From Amaranthus tricolor (taxonomy: Eukaryota > Streptophyta > Magnoliopsida > Caryophyllales > Amaranthaceae): DNA of 64,000 nucleotides. The notes under the pieces were generated by a model. That model searched no databases and had not been told where the DNA came from. It worked only from the letters and a program-made list of their open reading frames with translations. The position numbers were made by a program, and so were the translations under genes. Of this stretch, positions 43,101-58,400 are shown one piece after another; position 1 is the stretch's first letter; each line of letters begins with the position of its first letter. The stretch is from assembly GCF_026212465.1 (NCBI RefSeq), contig NC_080051.1:2505001-2569000 (forward strand), written 5' to 3'.

Positions 43101-45255
43101 CAATGATCAATGAAGAATGAACGATGAAGAATGAACAAGGATCAATGATCAATGAATAATGAACAAGGATCAATGATCAAAGAAGAATGAACGATCAAGA
43201 ATGAACAAGGATCAATGATCAATGAAGAATGAACAAGGATCAATGGTCAATGACGAATGAACGATGAAGAATGAACAAGGATCAATGATCAATGAAGAAT
43301 GAACGATGAAGAATGAACAAGGATAAATAATCAATGAAGAATGAACGATGAAGAATGAACAAGCATCAATGATCAATGAAGAATGAACGATGAAGAATGC
43401 ACAAGGATCAATGATCAATGAAAAATGAACGATGAAGAATGAACAAGGATTAATGGTCAATGACGAATGAACGATGAAGAATAAACAAGGATCAATGATC
43501 AATGACGAATGAACGATGAAGAATGAACAAGGATCAATGATCAATGAAGAATGAACGATGAAGAATGAACAAGGATTAATGGTCAATGACGAATGAACGA
43601 TGAAGAATGAACAAGCATCAATGATCAATGAAGAATGAACGATGAAGAATGAACAAGGATCAATGATCAATGAAAAATGAACGATGAAGAATGAACAAGG
43701 ATTAATGGTCAATGACGAATGAACGATGAAGAATGAACAAGGATCAATGATCAATGAAGAATGAGCGATGAAAAATGAACAAGGATCAATGATTAATGAA
43801 AAATGAACGATGAAGAATGAACAAGGATTAATGGTCAATGACGAATGAACGATGAAGAATGAACAAGGATCAATGATCAATGACGAATGAACGATGAAGA
43901 ATGAACAAGGATCAATGATCAATGAAGAATGAACGATGAAGAATGAACAAGGATTAATGGTCAATGACGAATGAACGATGAAGAATGAACAAGGATCAAT
44001 GGTCAATGACGAATGAACGATGAAGAATGAACAAGGATCAATGATCAAAGAAGAATGAACGATGAAGAATGAACAAGGATTAATGGTCAATGACGAATGA
44101 ACGATGAAGAATGAACAAGGATCAATGATCAATGAAGAATGAACTATTAAGAATGAACAAGGATCAATGATCAATGAAGAATGAACAAGGATCAATGATC
44201 AAAGAAGAATGAACGATCAAGAATGAACAAGGATCAATGATCAATGAAGAATGAACAAGGATCAATGGTCAATGACGAATGAACGATGAAGAATGAACAA
44301 GGATCAATGATCAATGAAGAATGAACGATGAAGAATGAACAAGGATAAATAATCAATGAAGAATGAACGATGAAGAATGAACAAGCATCAATGATCAATG
44401 AAGAATGAACGATGAAGAATGCACAAGGATCAATGATCAATGAAAAATGAACGATGAAGAATGAACAAGGATTAATGGTCAATGACGAATGAACGATGAA
44501 GAATAAACAAGGATCAATGATCAATGACGAATGAACGATGAAGAATGAACAAGGATCAATGATCAATGAAGAATGAACGATGAAGAATGAACAAGGATTA
44601 ATGGTCAATGACGAATGAACGATGAAGAATGAACAAGCATCAATGATCAATGAAGAATGAACGATGAAGAATGAACAAGGATCAATGATCAATGAAAAAT
44701 GAACGATGAAGAATGAACAAGGATTAATGGTCAATGACGAATGAACGATGAAGAATGAACAAGGATCAATGATCAATGAAGAATGAGCGATGAAAAATGA
44801 ACAAGGATCAATGATTAATGAAAAATGAACGATGAAGAATGAACAAGGATTAATGGTCAATGACGAATGAACGATGAAGAATGAACAAGGATCAATGATC
44901 AATGACGAATGAACGATGAAGAATGAACAAGGATCAATGATCAATGAAGAATGAACGATGAAGAATGAACAAGGATTAATGGTCAATGACGAATGAACGA
45001 TGAAGAATGAACAAGGATCAATGGTCAATGACGAATGAACGATGAAGAATGAACAAGGATCAATGATCAAAGAAGAATGAACGATGAAGAATGAACAAGG
45101 ATTAATGGTCAATGACGAATGAACGATGAAGAATGAACAAGGATCAATGATCAATGAAGAATGAACTATTAAGAATGAACAAGGATCAATGATCAATGAA
45201 GAATGAACAAGGATCAATGATCAATGAAGAATGAACGATGAAGAATGAACAAGGA
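37122..45255 (+). repeat. Large higher-order block, copy 1 (8,134 bp)
   Basis: The order is beta (37122), gamma (37990), a GTTCAAT-lineage stretch (38858-41171), beta (41210), a shortened gamma (42106), delta (42680), alpha (43212) and a second alpha (44234). The two alphas are adjacent tandem copies, 1,022 bp apart, and share a private GCACAAG heptamer (near 43,400 and 44,420). The 98-bp cassette is missing from about 38.0 to 43.1 kb, the stretch containing the GTTCAAT lineage. Confidence 0.88.
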
Positions 45256-48200
45256 TCAATGATCAATGAAGAATGAACAAGGATCAATGGTCAATGACGA
45301 ATGAACGATGAAGAATGAACAAGGATCAATGATCAATGAAGAATGAACGATGAAGAATGAACAAGGATCAATGGTCAATGACGAATGAACGATGAAGAAT
45401 GAACAAGGATCAATGATCAATGAAGAATGAACGATGAAGAATGAACAAGGATCAATGATCAATGAAGAATGAACAAGGATCAATGATCAATAAAGAATGA
45501 ACGATGAAGAATGAACAAGGATCAATGATCAATGACGAATGAACGATGAAGAATGAACAAAGATCAATGATCAATGAAGAATGAACAATGAAGAATGAAC
45601 AAGGATCAATGATCAATGAAGAATGAACGATAAAGAATGAACAAGCATCAATGATCAATGAAGATAGAACGATGAAGAATGAACAAGGATCAATGATCAA
45701 TGACGAATGAACGATGAAGAAAGAACAAGGATCAATGATCAATGAAGAATGAACGATGAAGAATGAACAAGGATTAATGGTCAATGACGAATGAACGACG
45801 AAGAATGAACAAGGATCAATGATCAATGACGAATGAACGATGAAGAATGAACAAGGATCAATGATCAATGAAGAATGAACGATGAAGAATGAACAATGAT
45901 CAATGATCAATGAAGAATGAACGATGAAGAATGAACAAGGATAAATGGTCAATGACGAATGAACGATGAAGAATGAACAAGGATCAATGATCAATGAAGA
46001 ATGAATAAGGATCAATGATCAATGAAGAATGAACGATGAAGAATGAACAAGGATCAATGATCAATGAAGAATGAACAAGGATCAATGATCAAAGAAGAAT
46101 GAACGATCAAGAATGAACAAGGATCAATGATCAATGAAGAATGAACAAGGATCAATGGTCAATGACGAATGAACGATGAAGAATGAACAAGGATCAATGA
46201 TCAATGAAGAATGAACGATGAAGAATGAACAAGGATCAATGATCAATGAAGAATGAACGATGAAGAATGAACAAGGATCAATGATCAATGACGAATGAAC
46301 GATGAAGAATGAACAAGGATCAATGATCAATGAAGAATGAACGATGAAGAATGAACAAGGATTAATGGTCAATGACGAATGAACGATGAAGAATGAACAA
46401 GCATCAATGATCAATGAAGAATGAACGATGAAGAATGAACAAGGATCAATGATCATTGAAGAATGAACGATGAAGAATGAACAAGGATTAATGGTCAATG
46501 ACGAATGAACGATGAAGAATGAACAAGGATCAATGATCAATGAAGAATGAACGATGAAGAATGAATAAGGATCAATGATTAATGAAAAATGAACGATGAA
46601 GAATGAACAACGATTAATGGTCAATGACGAATGAACGATGAAGAATGAACAAGGATCAATGATCAATGACGAATGAACGATGAATAATGAACAAGGATCA
46701 ATGATCAATGAAGAATAAACGATGAAGAATGAACAAGGATTAATGGTCAATGACGAATGAACGATGAAGAATGAACAAGGATCAATGGTCAATGACGACT
46801 GAACGATGAAGAATGAACAAGGATCAATGATCAAAGAAGAATGAACGATGAAGAATGAACAAGGATTAATGGTCAATGACGAATGAACGATGAAGAATGA
46901 ACAAGGAACAATGATCAATGAAGAATGAACGATTAAGAATCAACAAGGATCAATGATCAATGAAAAATGAACGATGAAGAATGAACAAGGATCAATGATC
47001 AATGAAGAATGAACAAGGATCAATGGTCAATGACGAATGAACGATGAAGAATGAACAAGGATCAATGATCAATGAAGAATGAACGATGAAGAATGAACAA
47101 GGATCAATGGTTAATGACGAATGAACGATGAAGAATGAACAAGGATCAATGATCAATGAAGAATGAACGATGATGAATGAACAAGGATCAATGATCAAAT
47201 AAGAATGAACGATGAAGAATGAACAAGGATCAATGATCAATGAAGAATGAACGATGAAGAATGAAAAAGGATCAATGTTCAATGAAGAATGAACAAGGAT
47301 CAATGATCAATGAAGAATGAACGATGAAGAATGAACAAGGATCAATGATCAATGACGAATGAACGATGAAGAATGAACAAGGATCAATGGTCAATGACGA
47401 ATGAACGATGAAGAATGAACAAGGATCAATGATCAATGAAGAATGAACGATGAAGAATGAACAAGGATCAATGATTAATGAAAAATGAACGATGAAGAAT
47501 GAACAAGGATTAATGGTCAATGACGAATAAACGATGAAGAATGAACAAGGATCAATGATTAATGAAGAATGAACGATGAAGAATGAACAAGGATCAATGG
47601 TCAATGACGAATGAACGATGAAGAATGAACAAGGATCATTGATCAATGAAGAATGAACGATGAAGAATGAACAAGGATCAATGATTAATGAAAAATGAAC
47701 GATGAAGAATGAACAAGGATTAATGGTCAATGACGAATGAATGATGAAGAATGAACAAAGATCAATGATCAAAGAAGAATGAACGATGAAAAATGAACAA
47801 GGATCAATGATCAATGAAGAATGAACGATAAAGAATGAACAAGGATTAATGGTCAATGACGAATGAACGATGAAGAATGAACAAGGATCAATGATCAATG
47901 AAGAATGAACGATGAAGAATGAACAAGGATCAATGATCAATGAAGAATGAACAAGGTTCAATGATCAATGAAGAATGAACGATGAAGAATGAACAAGGAT
48001 CAATGATCAATGAAGAATGAACGATGAAGAATGAACAAGGATCAATGGTCAATGACGAATGAACGATGAAGAATGAACAAGGATCAATGATCAAAGAAGA
48101 ATGAACGATGAAGAATGAACAAGGATCAATGATTAATGAAAAATGAACGATGAAGAATGAACAAGGATTAATGGTCAATGACGAATGAAAGATGAAGAAT

Positions 48201-51200
48201 GAACAAGGATCAATGATCAATGAAGAATGAACGATGAAGAATGAACAAGGATCAATGGTCAATGACGAATGAATGATGAAGAATGAACAAAGATCAATGA
48301 TCAAAGAAGAATGAACGATGAAAAATGAACAAGGATCAATGATCAATGAAGAATGAACGATAAAGAATGAACAAGGATTAATGGTCAATGACGAATGAAC
48401 GATGAAGAATGAACAAGGATCAATGATCAATGAAGAATGAACAAGGATCAATGATCAATGAAGAATGAACAAGGTTCAATGATCAATGAAGAATGAACGA
48501 TGAAGAATGAACAAGGATCAATGATCAATGAAGAATGAACGATGAAGAATGAACAAGGATCAATGGTCAATGACGAATGAAAGATGAAGAATGAACAAGG
48601 ATCATTGAACAATGAAGAATGAACGATTAAGAATGAACAAGGATCAATGATCAATGAAGAATGAACGATGAAGAATGAACAAGCATCAATGATCAATGAA
48701 GATAGAACGATGAAGAATGAACTAGGATCAATGATCAATGAAGAATGAGCGATGAAAAATGAACAAGGATCAATGATTAATGAAAAATGAACGATGAAGA
48801 ATGAACAAGGATTAATGGTCAATGACGAATGAACGATGAAGAATGAACAAGGATCAATGATCAATGACGAATGAACGATGAAGAATGAACAAGGATCAAT
48901 GATCAATGAAGAATGAACGATGAAGAATGAACAAGGATTAATGGTCAATGACGAATGAACGATGAAGAATGAACAAGGATCAATGGTCAATGACGAATGA
49001 ACGATGAAGAATGAACAAGGATCAATGATCAAAGAAGAATGAACGATGAAGAATGAACAAGGATCAATGGTCAATGACGAATGAACGATGAAGAATGAAC
49101 AAGGATCAATGATCAATGAAGAATGAACTATTAAGAATGAACAAGGATCAATGATCAATGAAGAATGAACAAGGATCAATGATCAATGAAGAATGAACGA
49201 TGAAGAATGAACAAGGATCAATGATCAATGAAGAATGAACAAGGATCAATGGTCAATGACGAATGAACGATGAAGAATGAACAAGGATCAATGATCAATG
49301 AAGAATGAACGATGAAGAATGAACAAGGATCAATGGTCAATGACGAATGAACGATGAAGAATGAACAAGGATCAATGATCAATGAAGAATGAACGATGAA
49401 GAATGAACAAGGATCAATGATCAATGAAGAATGAACAAGGATCAATGATCAATAAAGAATGAACGATGAAGAATGAACAAGGATCAATGATCAATGACGA
49501 ATGAACGATGAAGAATGAACAAAGATCAATGATCAATGAAGAATGAACAATGAAGAATGAACAAGGATCAATGATCAATGAAGAATGAACGATAAAGAAT
49601 GAACAAGCATCAATGATCAATGAGGATAGAACGATGAAGAATGAACAAGGATCAATGATCAATGACGAATGAACGATGAAGAAAGAACAAGGATCAATGA
49701 TCAATGAAGAATGAACGATGAAGAATGAACAAGGATTAATGGTCAATGACGAATGAACGACGAAGAATGAACAAGGATCAATGATCAATGACGAATGAAC
49801 GATGAAGAATGAACAAGGATCAATGATCAATGAAGAATGAACGATGAAGAATGAACAATGATCAATGATCAATGAAGAATGAACGATGAAGAATGAACAA
49901 GGATCAATGGTCAATGACGAATGAACGATGAAGAATGAACAAGGATCAATGATCTATGAAGAATGAACAAGGATCAATGATCAATGAAGAATGAACGATG
50001 AAGAATGAACAAGGATCAATGATCAATGAAGAATGAACAAGGATCAATGATCAATGAAGAATGAACAAGGATCAATGATCAATGAAGAATGAACGATGAA
50101 GAATGAACAAGGATCAATGATCAATGAAGAATGAACAAGGATCAATGGTCAATGACGAATGAACGATGAAGAATGAACAAGGATCAATGATCATTGAAGA
50201 ATGAACGATGAAGAATGAACAAGGATTAATGGTCAATGACGAATGAACGATGAAGAATGAACAAGGATCAATGATCAATGAAGAATGAACGATGAAGAAT
50301 GAATAAGGATCAATGATTAATGAAAAATGAACGATGAAGAATGAACAACGATTAATGGTCAATGACGAATGAACGATGAAGAATGAACAAGGATCAATGA
50401 TCAATGACGAATGAACGATGAATAATGAAAAAGGATCAATGATCAATGAAGAATAAGCGATGAAGAATGAACAAGGATTAATGGTCAATGACGAATGAAC
50501 GATGAAGAATGAACAAGGATCAATGGTCAATGACGACTGAACGATGAAGAATGAACAAGGATTAATGGTCAATAACGAATGAACGATGAAGAATGAACAA
50601 GGAACAATGATCAATGAAGAATGAACGATTAAGAATCAACAAGGATCAATGATCAATGAAAAATGAACGATGAAGAATGAACAAGGATCAATGATCAATG
50701 AAGAATGAACAAGGATCAATGGTCAATGACGAATGAACGATGAAGAATGAACAAGGATCAATGATCAATGACGAATGAACGACGAAGAATGAACAAGGAT
50801 CAATGATCAATGACGAATGAACGATGAAGAATGAACAATGATCAATGATCAATGAAGAATGAACGATGAAGAATGAACAATGATCAATGATCAATGAAGA
50901 ATGAACGATGAAGAATGAACAAGGATCAATGCTCAATGACGAATGAACGATGAAGAATGAACAAGGATCAATGATCAATGAAGAATGAACAAGGATCAAT
51001 GATAATTGAAAAATGAACGATGAAGAATGAACAAGGATCAATGGTCAATGACGAATGAACGATGAAGAATGAACAAGGATCAATGATCAATGAAGAATGA
51101 ACAAGGATCAATGATCAATGAAGAATGAACGATGAAGAATGAACAAGGATCAATGATCAATGAATAATGAACAAGGATCAATGATCAAAGAAGAATGAAC

Positions 51201-52241
51201 GATCAAGAATGAACAAGGATCAATGATCAATGAAGAATGAACAAGGATCAATGGTCAATGACGAATGAACGATGAAGAATGAACAAGGATCAATGATCAA
51301 TGAAGAATGAACGATGAAGAATGAACAAGGATAAATAATCAATGAAGAATGAACGATGAAGAATGAACAAGCATCAATGATCAATGAAGAATGAACGATG
51401 AAGAATGCACAAGGATCAATGATCAATGAAAAATGAACGATGAAGAATGAACAAGGATTAATGGTCAATGACGAATGAACGATGAAGAATAAACAAGGAT
51501 CAATGATCAATGACGAATGAACGATGAAGAATGAAAAAGGATCAATGATCAATGAAGAATGAACGATGAAGAATGAACAAGGATTAATGGTCAATGACGA
51601 ATGAACGATGAAGAATGAACAAGCATCAATGATCAATGAAGAATGAACGATGAAGAATGAACAAGGATCAATGATCAATGAAAAATGAACGATGAAGAAT
51701 GAACAAGGATTAATGGTCAATGACGAATGAACGATGAAGAATGAACAAGGATCAATGATCAATGAAGAATGAGCGATGAAAAATGAACAAGGATCAATGA
51801 TTAATGAAAAATGAACGATGAAGAATGAACAAGGATTAATGGTCAATGACGAATGAACGATGAAGAATGAACAAGGATCAATGATCAATGACGAATGAAC
51901 GATGAAGAATGAACAAGGATCAATGATCAATGAAGAATGAACGATGAAGAATGAACAAGGATTAATGGTCAATGACGAATGAACGATGAAGAATGAACAA
52001 GGATCAATGGTCAATGACGAATGAACGATGAAGAATGAACAAGGATAAATGATCAAAGAAGAATGAACGATGAAGAATGAACAAGGATTAATGGTCAATG
52101 ACGAATGAACGATGAAGAATGAACAAGGATCAATGATCAATGAAGAATGAACTATTAAGAATGAACAAGGATCAATGATCAATGAAGAATGAACAAGGAT
52201 CAATGATCAATGAAGAATGAACGATGAAGAATGAACAAGGA
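45256..52241 (+). repeat. Large higher-order block, copy 2 (6,986 bp)
   Basis: This repeats the previous block. Landmarks are offset by 8,134 bp at first (45452, 46124, 46992, 47272, 47930, 48448) and by 8,008 bp after 49218. The 126-bp step is a three-unit deletion in the 48448-49179 stretch. It carries one alpha (51220) where copy 1 has two, accounting for the other 1,022 bp. Rare private variants are shared, such as GATCTAT (41943 and 49951) and GAGGATA (near 41,618 and 49,626), so the copies are directly related. Confidence 0.88.
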
Positions 52242-55200
52242 TCAATGATCAATGAAGAATGAACAAGGATCAATGGTCAATGACGAATGAACGATGAAGA
52301 ATGAACAAGGATCAATGATCAATGAAGAATGAACGATGAAGAATGAACAAGGATCAATGGTCAATGACGAATGAACGATGAAGAATGAACAAGGATCAAT
52401 GATCAATGAAGAATGAACGATGAAGAATGAACAAGGATCAATGATCAATGAAGAATGAACAAGGATCAATGATCAATAAAGAATGAACGATGAAGAATGA
52501 ACAAGGATCAATGATCAATGACGAATGAACGATGAAGAATGAACAAAGATCAATGATCAATGAAGAATGAACAATGAAGAATGAACAAGGATCAATGATC
52601 AATGAAGAATGAACGATAAAGAATGAACAAGCATCAATGATCAATGAAGATAGAACGATGAAGAATGAACAAGGATCAATGATCAATGACGAATGAACGA
52701 TGAAGAAAGAACAAGGATCAATGATCAATGAAGAATGAACGATGAAGAATGAACAAGGATTAATGGTCAATGACGAATGAACGACGAAGAATGAACAAGG
52801 ATCAATGATCAATGACGAATGAACGATGAAGAATGAACAAGGATCAATGATCAATGAAGAATGAACGATGAAGAATGAACAATGATCAATGATCAATGAA
52901 GAATGAACGATGAAGAATGAACAAGGATCAATGGTCAATGACGAATGAACGATGAAGAATGAACAAGGATCAATGATCAATGAAGAATGAATAAGGATCA
53001 ATGATCAATGAAGAATGAACGATGAAGAATGAACAAGGATCAATGATCAATGAAGAATGAACAAGGATCAATGATCAAAGAAGAATGAACGATCAAGAAT
53101 GAACAAGGATCAATGATCAATGAAGAATGAACAAGGATCAATGGTCAATGACGAATGAACGATGAAGAATGAACAAGGATCAATGATCAATGAAGAATGA
53201 ACGATGAAGAATGAACAAGGATCAATGATCAATGAAGAATGAACGATGAAGAATGAACAAGGATCAATGATCAATGACGAATGAACGATGAAGAATGAAC
53301 AAGGATCAATGATCAATGAAGAATGAACGATGAAGAATGAACAAGGATTAATGGTCAATGACGAATGAACGATGAAGAATGAACAAGCATCAATGATCAA
53401 TGAAGAATGAACGATGAAGAATGAACAAGGATCAATGATCATTGAAGAATGAACGATGAAGAATGAACAAGGATTAATGGTCAATGACGAATGAACGATG
53501 AAGAATGAACAAGGATCAATGATCAATGAAGAATGAACGATGAAGAATGAATAAGGATCAATGATTATTGAAAAATGAACGATGAAGAATGAACAACGAT
53601 TAATGGTCAATGACGAATGAACGATGAAGAATGAACAAGGATCAATGATCAATGACGAATGAACGATGAATAATGAACAAGGATCAATGATCAATGAAGA
53701 ATAAACGATGAAGAATGAACAAGGATTAATGGTCAATGACGAATGAACGATGAAGAATGAACAAGGATCAATGGTCAATGACGACTGAACGATGAAGAAT
53801 GAACAAGGATTAATGGTCAATAACGAATGAACGATGAAGAATGAACAAGGAACAATGATCAATGAAGAATGAACGATTAAGAATCAACAAGGATCAATGA
53901 TCAATGAAAAATGAACGATGAAGAATGAACAAGGATCAATGATCAATGAAGAATGAACAAGGATCAATGGTCAATGACGAATGAACGATGAAGAATGAAC
54001 AAGGATCAATGATCAATAACGAATGAACGACGAAGAATGAACAAGGATCAATGATCAATGACGAATGAACGATGAAGAATGAACAATGATCAATGATCAA
54101 TGAAGAATGAACGATGAAGAATGAACAATGATCAATGATCAATGAAGAATGAACGATGAAGAATGAACAAGGATCAATGCTCAATGACGAATGAACGATG
54201 AAGAATGAACAAGGATCAATGATCAATGAAGAATGAACAAGGATCAATGATAATTGAAAAATGAACGATGAAGAATGAACAAGGATCAATGGTCAATGAC
54301 GAATGAACGATGAAGAATGAACAAGGATCAATGATCAATGAAGAATGAACAAGGATCAATGATCAATGAAGAATGAACGATGAAGAATGAACAAGGATCA
54401 ATGATCAATGAATAATGAACAAGGATCAATGATCAAAGAAGAATGAACGATCAAGAATGAACAAGGATCAATGATCAATGAAGAATGAACAAGGATCAAT
54501 GGTCAATGACGAATGAACGATGAAGAATGAACAAGGATCAATGATCAATGAAGAATGAACGATGAAGAATGAACAAGGATAAATAATCAATGAAGAATGA
54601 ACAAGCATCAATGATCAATGAAGAATGAACGATGAAGAATGCACAAGGATCAATGATCAATGAAAAATGAACGATGAAGAATGAACAAGGATTAATGGTC
54701 AATGACGAATGAACGATGAAGAATAAACAAGGATCAATGATCAATGACGAATGAACGATGAAGAATGAACAAGGATCAATGATCAATGAAGAATGAACGA
54801 TGAAGAATGAACAAGGATTAATGGTCAATGACGAATGAACGATGAAGAATGAACAAGCATCAATGATCAATGAAGAATGAACGATGAAGAATGAACAAGG
54901 ATCAATGATCAATGAAAAATGAACGATGAAGAATGAACAAGGATTAATGGTCAATGACGAATGAACGATGAAGAATGAACAAGGATCAATGATCAATGAA
55001 GAATGAGCGATGAAAAATGAACAAGGATCAATGATTAATGAAAAATGAACGATGAAGAATGAACAAGGATTAATGGTCAATGACGAATGAACGATGAAGA
55101 ATGAACAAGGATCAATGATCAATGACGAATGAACGATGAAGAATGAACAAGGATCAATGATCAATGAAGAATGAACGATGAAGAATGAACAAGGATTAAT

Positions 55201-55475
55201 GGTCAATGACGAATGAACGATGAAGAATGAACAAGGATCAATGGTCAATGACGAATGAACGATGAAGAATGAACAAGGATCAATGATCAAAGAAGAATGA
55301 ACGATGAAGAATGAACAAGGATTAATGGTCAATGACGAATGAACGATGAAGAATGAACAAGGATCAATGATCAATGAAGAATGAACTATTAAGAATGAAC
55401 AAGGATCAATGATCAATGAAGAATGAACAAGGATCAATGATCAATGAAGAATGAACGATGAAGAATGAACAAGGA
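52242..55475 (+). repeat. Beta-gamma-delta-alpha block (3,234 bp)
   Basis: Beta starts at 52242, gamma at 53110, delta at 53936 and alpha at about 54475. Alpha carries the same private GCACAAG heptamer (near 54,640) as the alphas at 43, 44 and 51 kb. It has also lost 14 bp in the GATAAAT-AATCAAT unit near 54,573, turning a 42-bp unit into a 28-bp one. This is a shorter relative of the neighbouring large blocks, without the GTTCAAT-lineage stretch. Confidence 0.82.
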
Positions 55476-58400
55476 TCAATGATCAATGAAGAATGAACAA
55501 GGATCAATGGTCAATGACGAATGAACGATGAAGAATGAACAAGGATCAATGATCAATGAAGAATGAACGATGAAGAATGAACAAGGATCAATGGTCAATG
55601 ACGAATGAACGATGAAGAATGAACAAGGATCAATGATCAATGAAGAATGAACGATGAAGAATGAACAAGGATCAATGATCAATGAAGAATGAACAAGGAT
55701 CAATGATCAATAAAGAATGAACGATGAAGAATGAACAAGGATCAATGATCAATGACGAATGAACGATGAAGAATGAACAAAGATCAATGATCAATGAAGA
55801 ATGAACAATGAAGAATGAACAAGGATCAATGATCAATGAAGAATGAACGATAAAGAATGAACAAGCATCAATGATCAATGAAGATAGAACGATGAAGAAT
55901 GAACAAGGATCAATGATCAATGACGAATGAACGATGAAGAAAGAACAAGGATCAATGATCAATGAAGAATGAACGATGAAGAATGAACAAGGATTAATGG
56001 TCAATGACGAATGAACGACGAAGAATGAACAAGGATCAATGATCAATGACGAATGAACGATGAAGAATGAACAAGGATCAATGATCAATGAAGAATGAAC
56101 GATGAAGAATGAACAATGATCAATGATCAATGAAGAATGAACGATGAAGAATGAACAAGGATCAATGGTCAATGACGAATGAACGATGAAGAATGAACAA
56201 GGATCAATGATCAATGAAGAATGAATAAGGATCAATGATCAATGAAGAATGAACGATGAAGAATGAACAAGGATCAATGATCAATGAAGAATGAACAAGG
56301 ATCAATGATCAAAGAAGAATGAACGATCAAGAATGAACAAGGATCAATGATCAATGAAGAATGAACAAGGATCAATGGTCAATGACGAATGAACGATGAA
56401 GAATGAACAAGGATCAATGATCAATGAAGAATGAACGATGAAGAATGAACAAGGATCAATGATCAATGAAGAATGAACGATGAAGAATGAACAAGGATCA
56501 ATGATCAATGACGAATGAACGATGAAGAATGAACAAGGATCAATGATCAATGAAGAATGAACGATGAAGAATGAACAAGGATTAATGGTCAATGACGAAT
56601 GAACGATGAAGAATGAACAAGCATCAATGATCAATGAAGAATGAACGATGAAGAATGAACAAGGATCAATGATCATTGAAGAATGAACGATGAAGAATGA
56701 ACAAGGATTAATGGTCAATGACGAATGAACGATGAAGAATGAACAAGGATCAATGATCAATGAAGAATGAACGATGAAGAATGAATAAGGATCAATGATT
56801 AATGAAAAATGAACGATGAAGAATGAACAACGATTAATGGTCAATGACGAATGAACGATGAAGAATGAACAAGGATCAATGATCAATGACGAATGAACGA
56901 TGAATAATGAACAAGGATCAATGATCAATGAAGAATAAACGATGAAGAATGAACAAGGATTAATGGTCAATGACGAATGAACGATGAAGAATGAACAAGG
57001 ATCAATGGTCAATGACGACTGAACGATGAAGAATGAACAAGGATCAATGATCAAAGAAGAATGAACGATGAAGAATGAACAAGGATTAATGGTCAATGAC
57101 GAATGAACGATGAAGAATGAACAAGGAACAATGATCAATGAAGAATGAACGATTAAGAATCAACAAGGATCAATGATCAATGAAAAATGAACGATGAAGA
57201 ATGAACAAGGATCAATGATCAATGAAGAATGAACAAGGATCAATGGTCAATGACGAATGAACGATGAAGAATGAACAAGGATCAATGATCAATGAAGAAT
57301 GAACGATGAAGAATGAACAAGGATCAATGGTTAATGACGAATGAACGATGAAGAATGAACAAGGATCAATGATCAATGAAGAATGAACGATGATGAATGA
57401 ACAAGGATCAATGATCAATGAAGAATGAACGATGAAGAATGAACAAGGATCAATGATCAATGAAGAATGAACGATGAAGAATGAAAAAGGATCAATGTTC
57501 AATGAAGAATGAACAAGGATCAATGATCAATGAAGAATGAACGATGAAGAATGAACAAGGATCAATGATCAATGACGAATGAACGATGAAGAATGAACAA
57601 GGATCAATGGTCAATGACGAATGAACGATGAAGAATGAACAAGGATCAATGATCAATGAAGAATGAACGATGAAGAATGAACAAGGATCAATGATTAATG
57701 AAAAATGAACGATGAAGAATGAACAAGGATTAATGGTCAATGACGAATAAACGATGAAGAATGAACAAGGATCAATGATTAATGAAGAATGAACGATGAA
57801 GAATGAACAAGGATCAATGGTCAATGACGAATGAACGATGAAGAATGAACAAGGATCATTGATCAATGAAGAATGAACGATGAAGAATGAACAAGGATCA
57901 ATGATTAATGAAAAATGAACGATGAAGAATGAACAAGGATTAATGGTCAATGACGAATGAATGATGAAGAATGAACAAAGATCAATGATCAAAGAAGAAT
58001 GAACGATGAAAAATGAACAAGGATCAATGATCAATGAAGAATGAACGATAAAGAATGAACAAGGATTAATGGTCAATGACGAATGAACGATGAAGAATGA
58101 ACAAGGATCAATGATCAATGAAGAATGAACGATGAAGAATGAACAAGGATCAATGATCAATGAAGAATGAACAAGGTTCAATGATCAATGAAGAATGAAC
58201 GATGAAGAATGAACAAGGATCAATGATCAATGAAGAATGAACGATGAAGAATGAACAAGGATCAATGGTCAATGACGAATGAACGATGAAGAATGAACAA
58301 GGATCAATGATCAAAGAAGAATGAACGATGAAGAATGAACAAGGATCAATGATTAATGAAAAATGAACGATGAAGAATGAACAAGGATTAATGGTCAATG

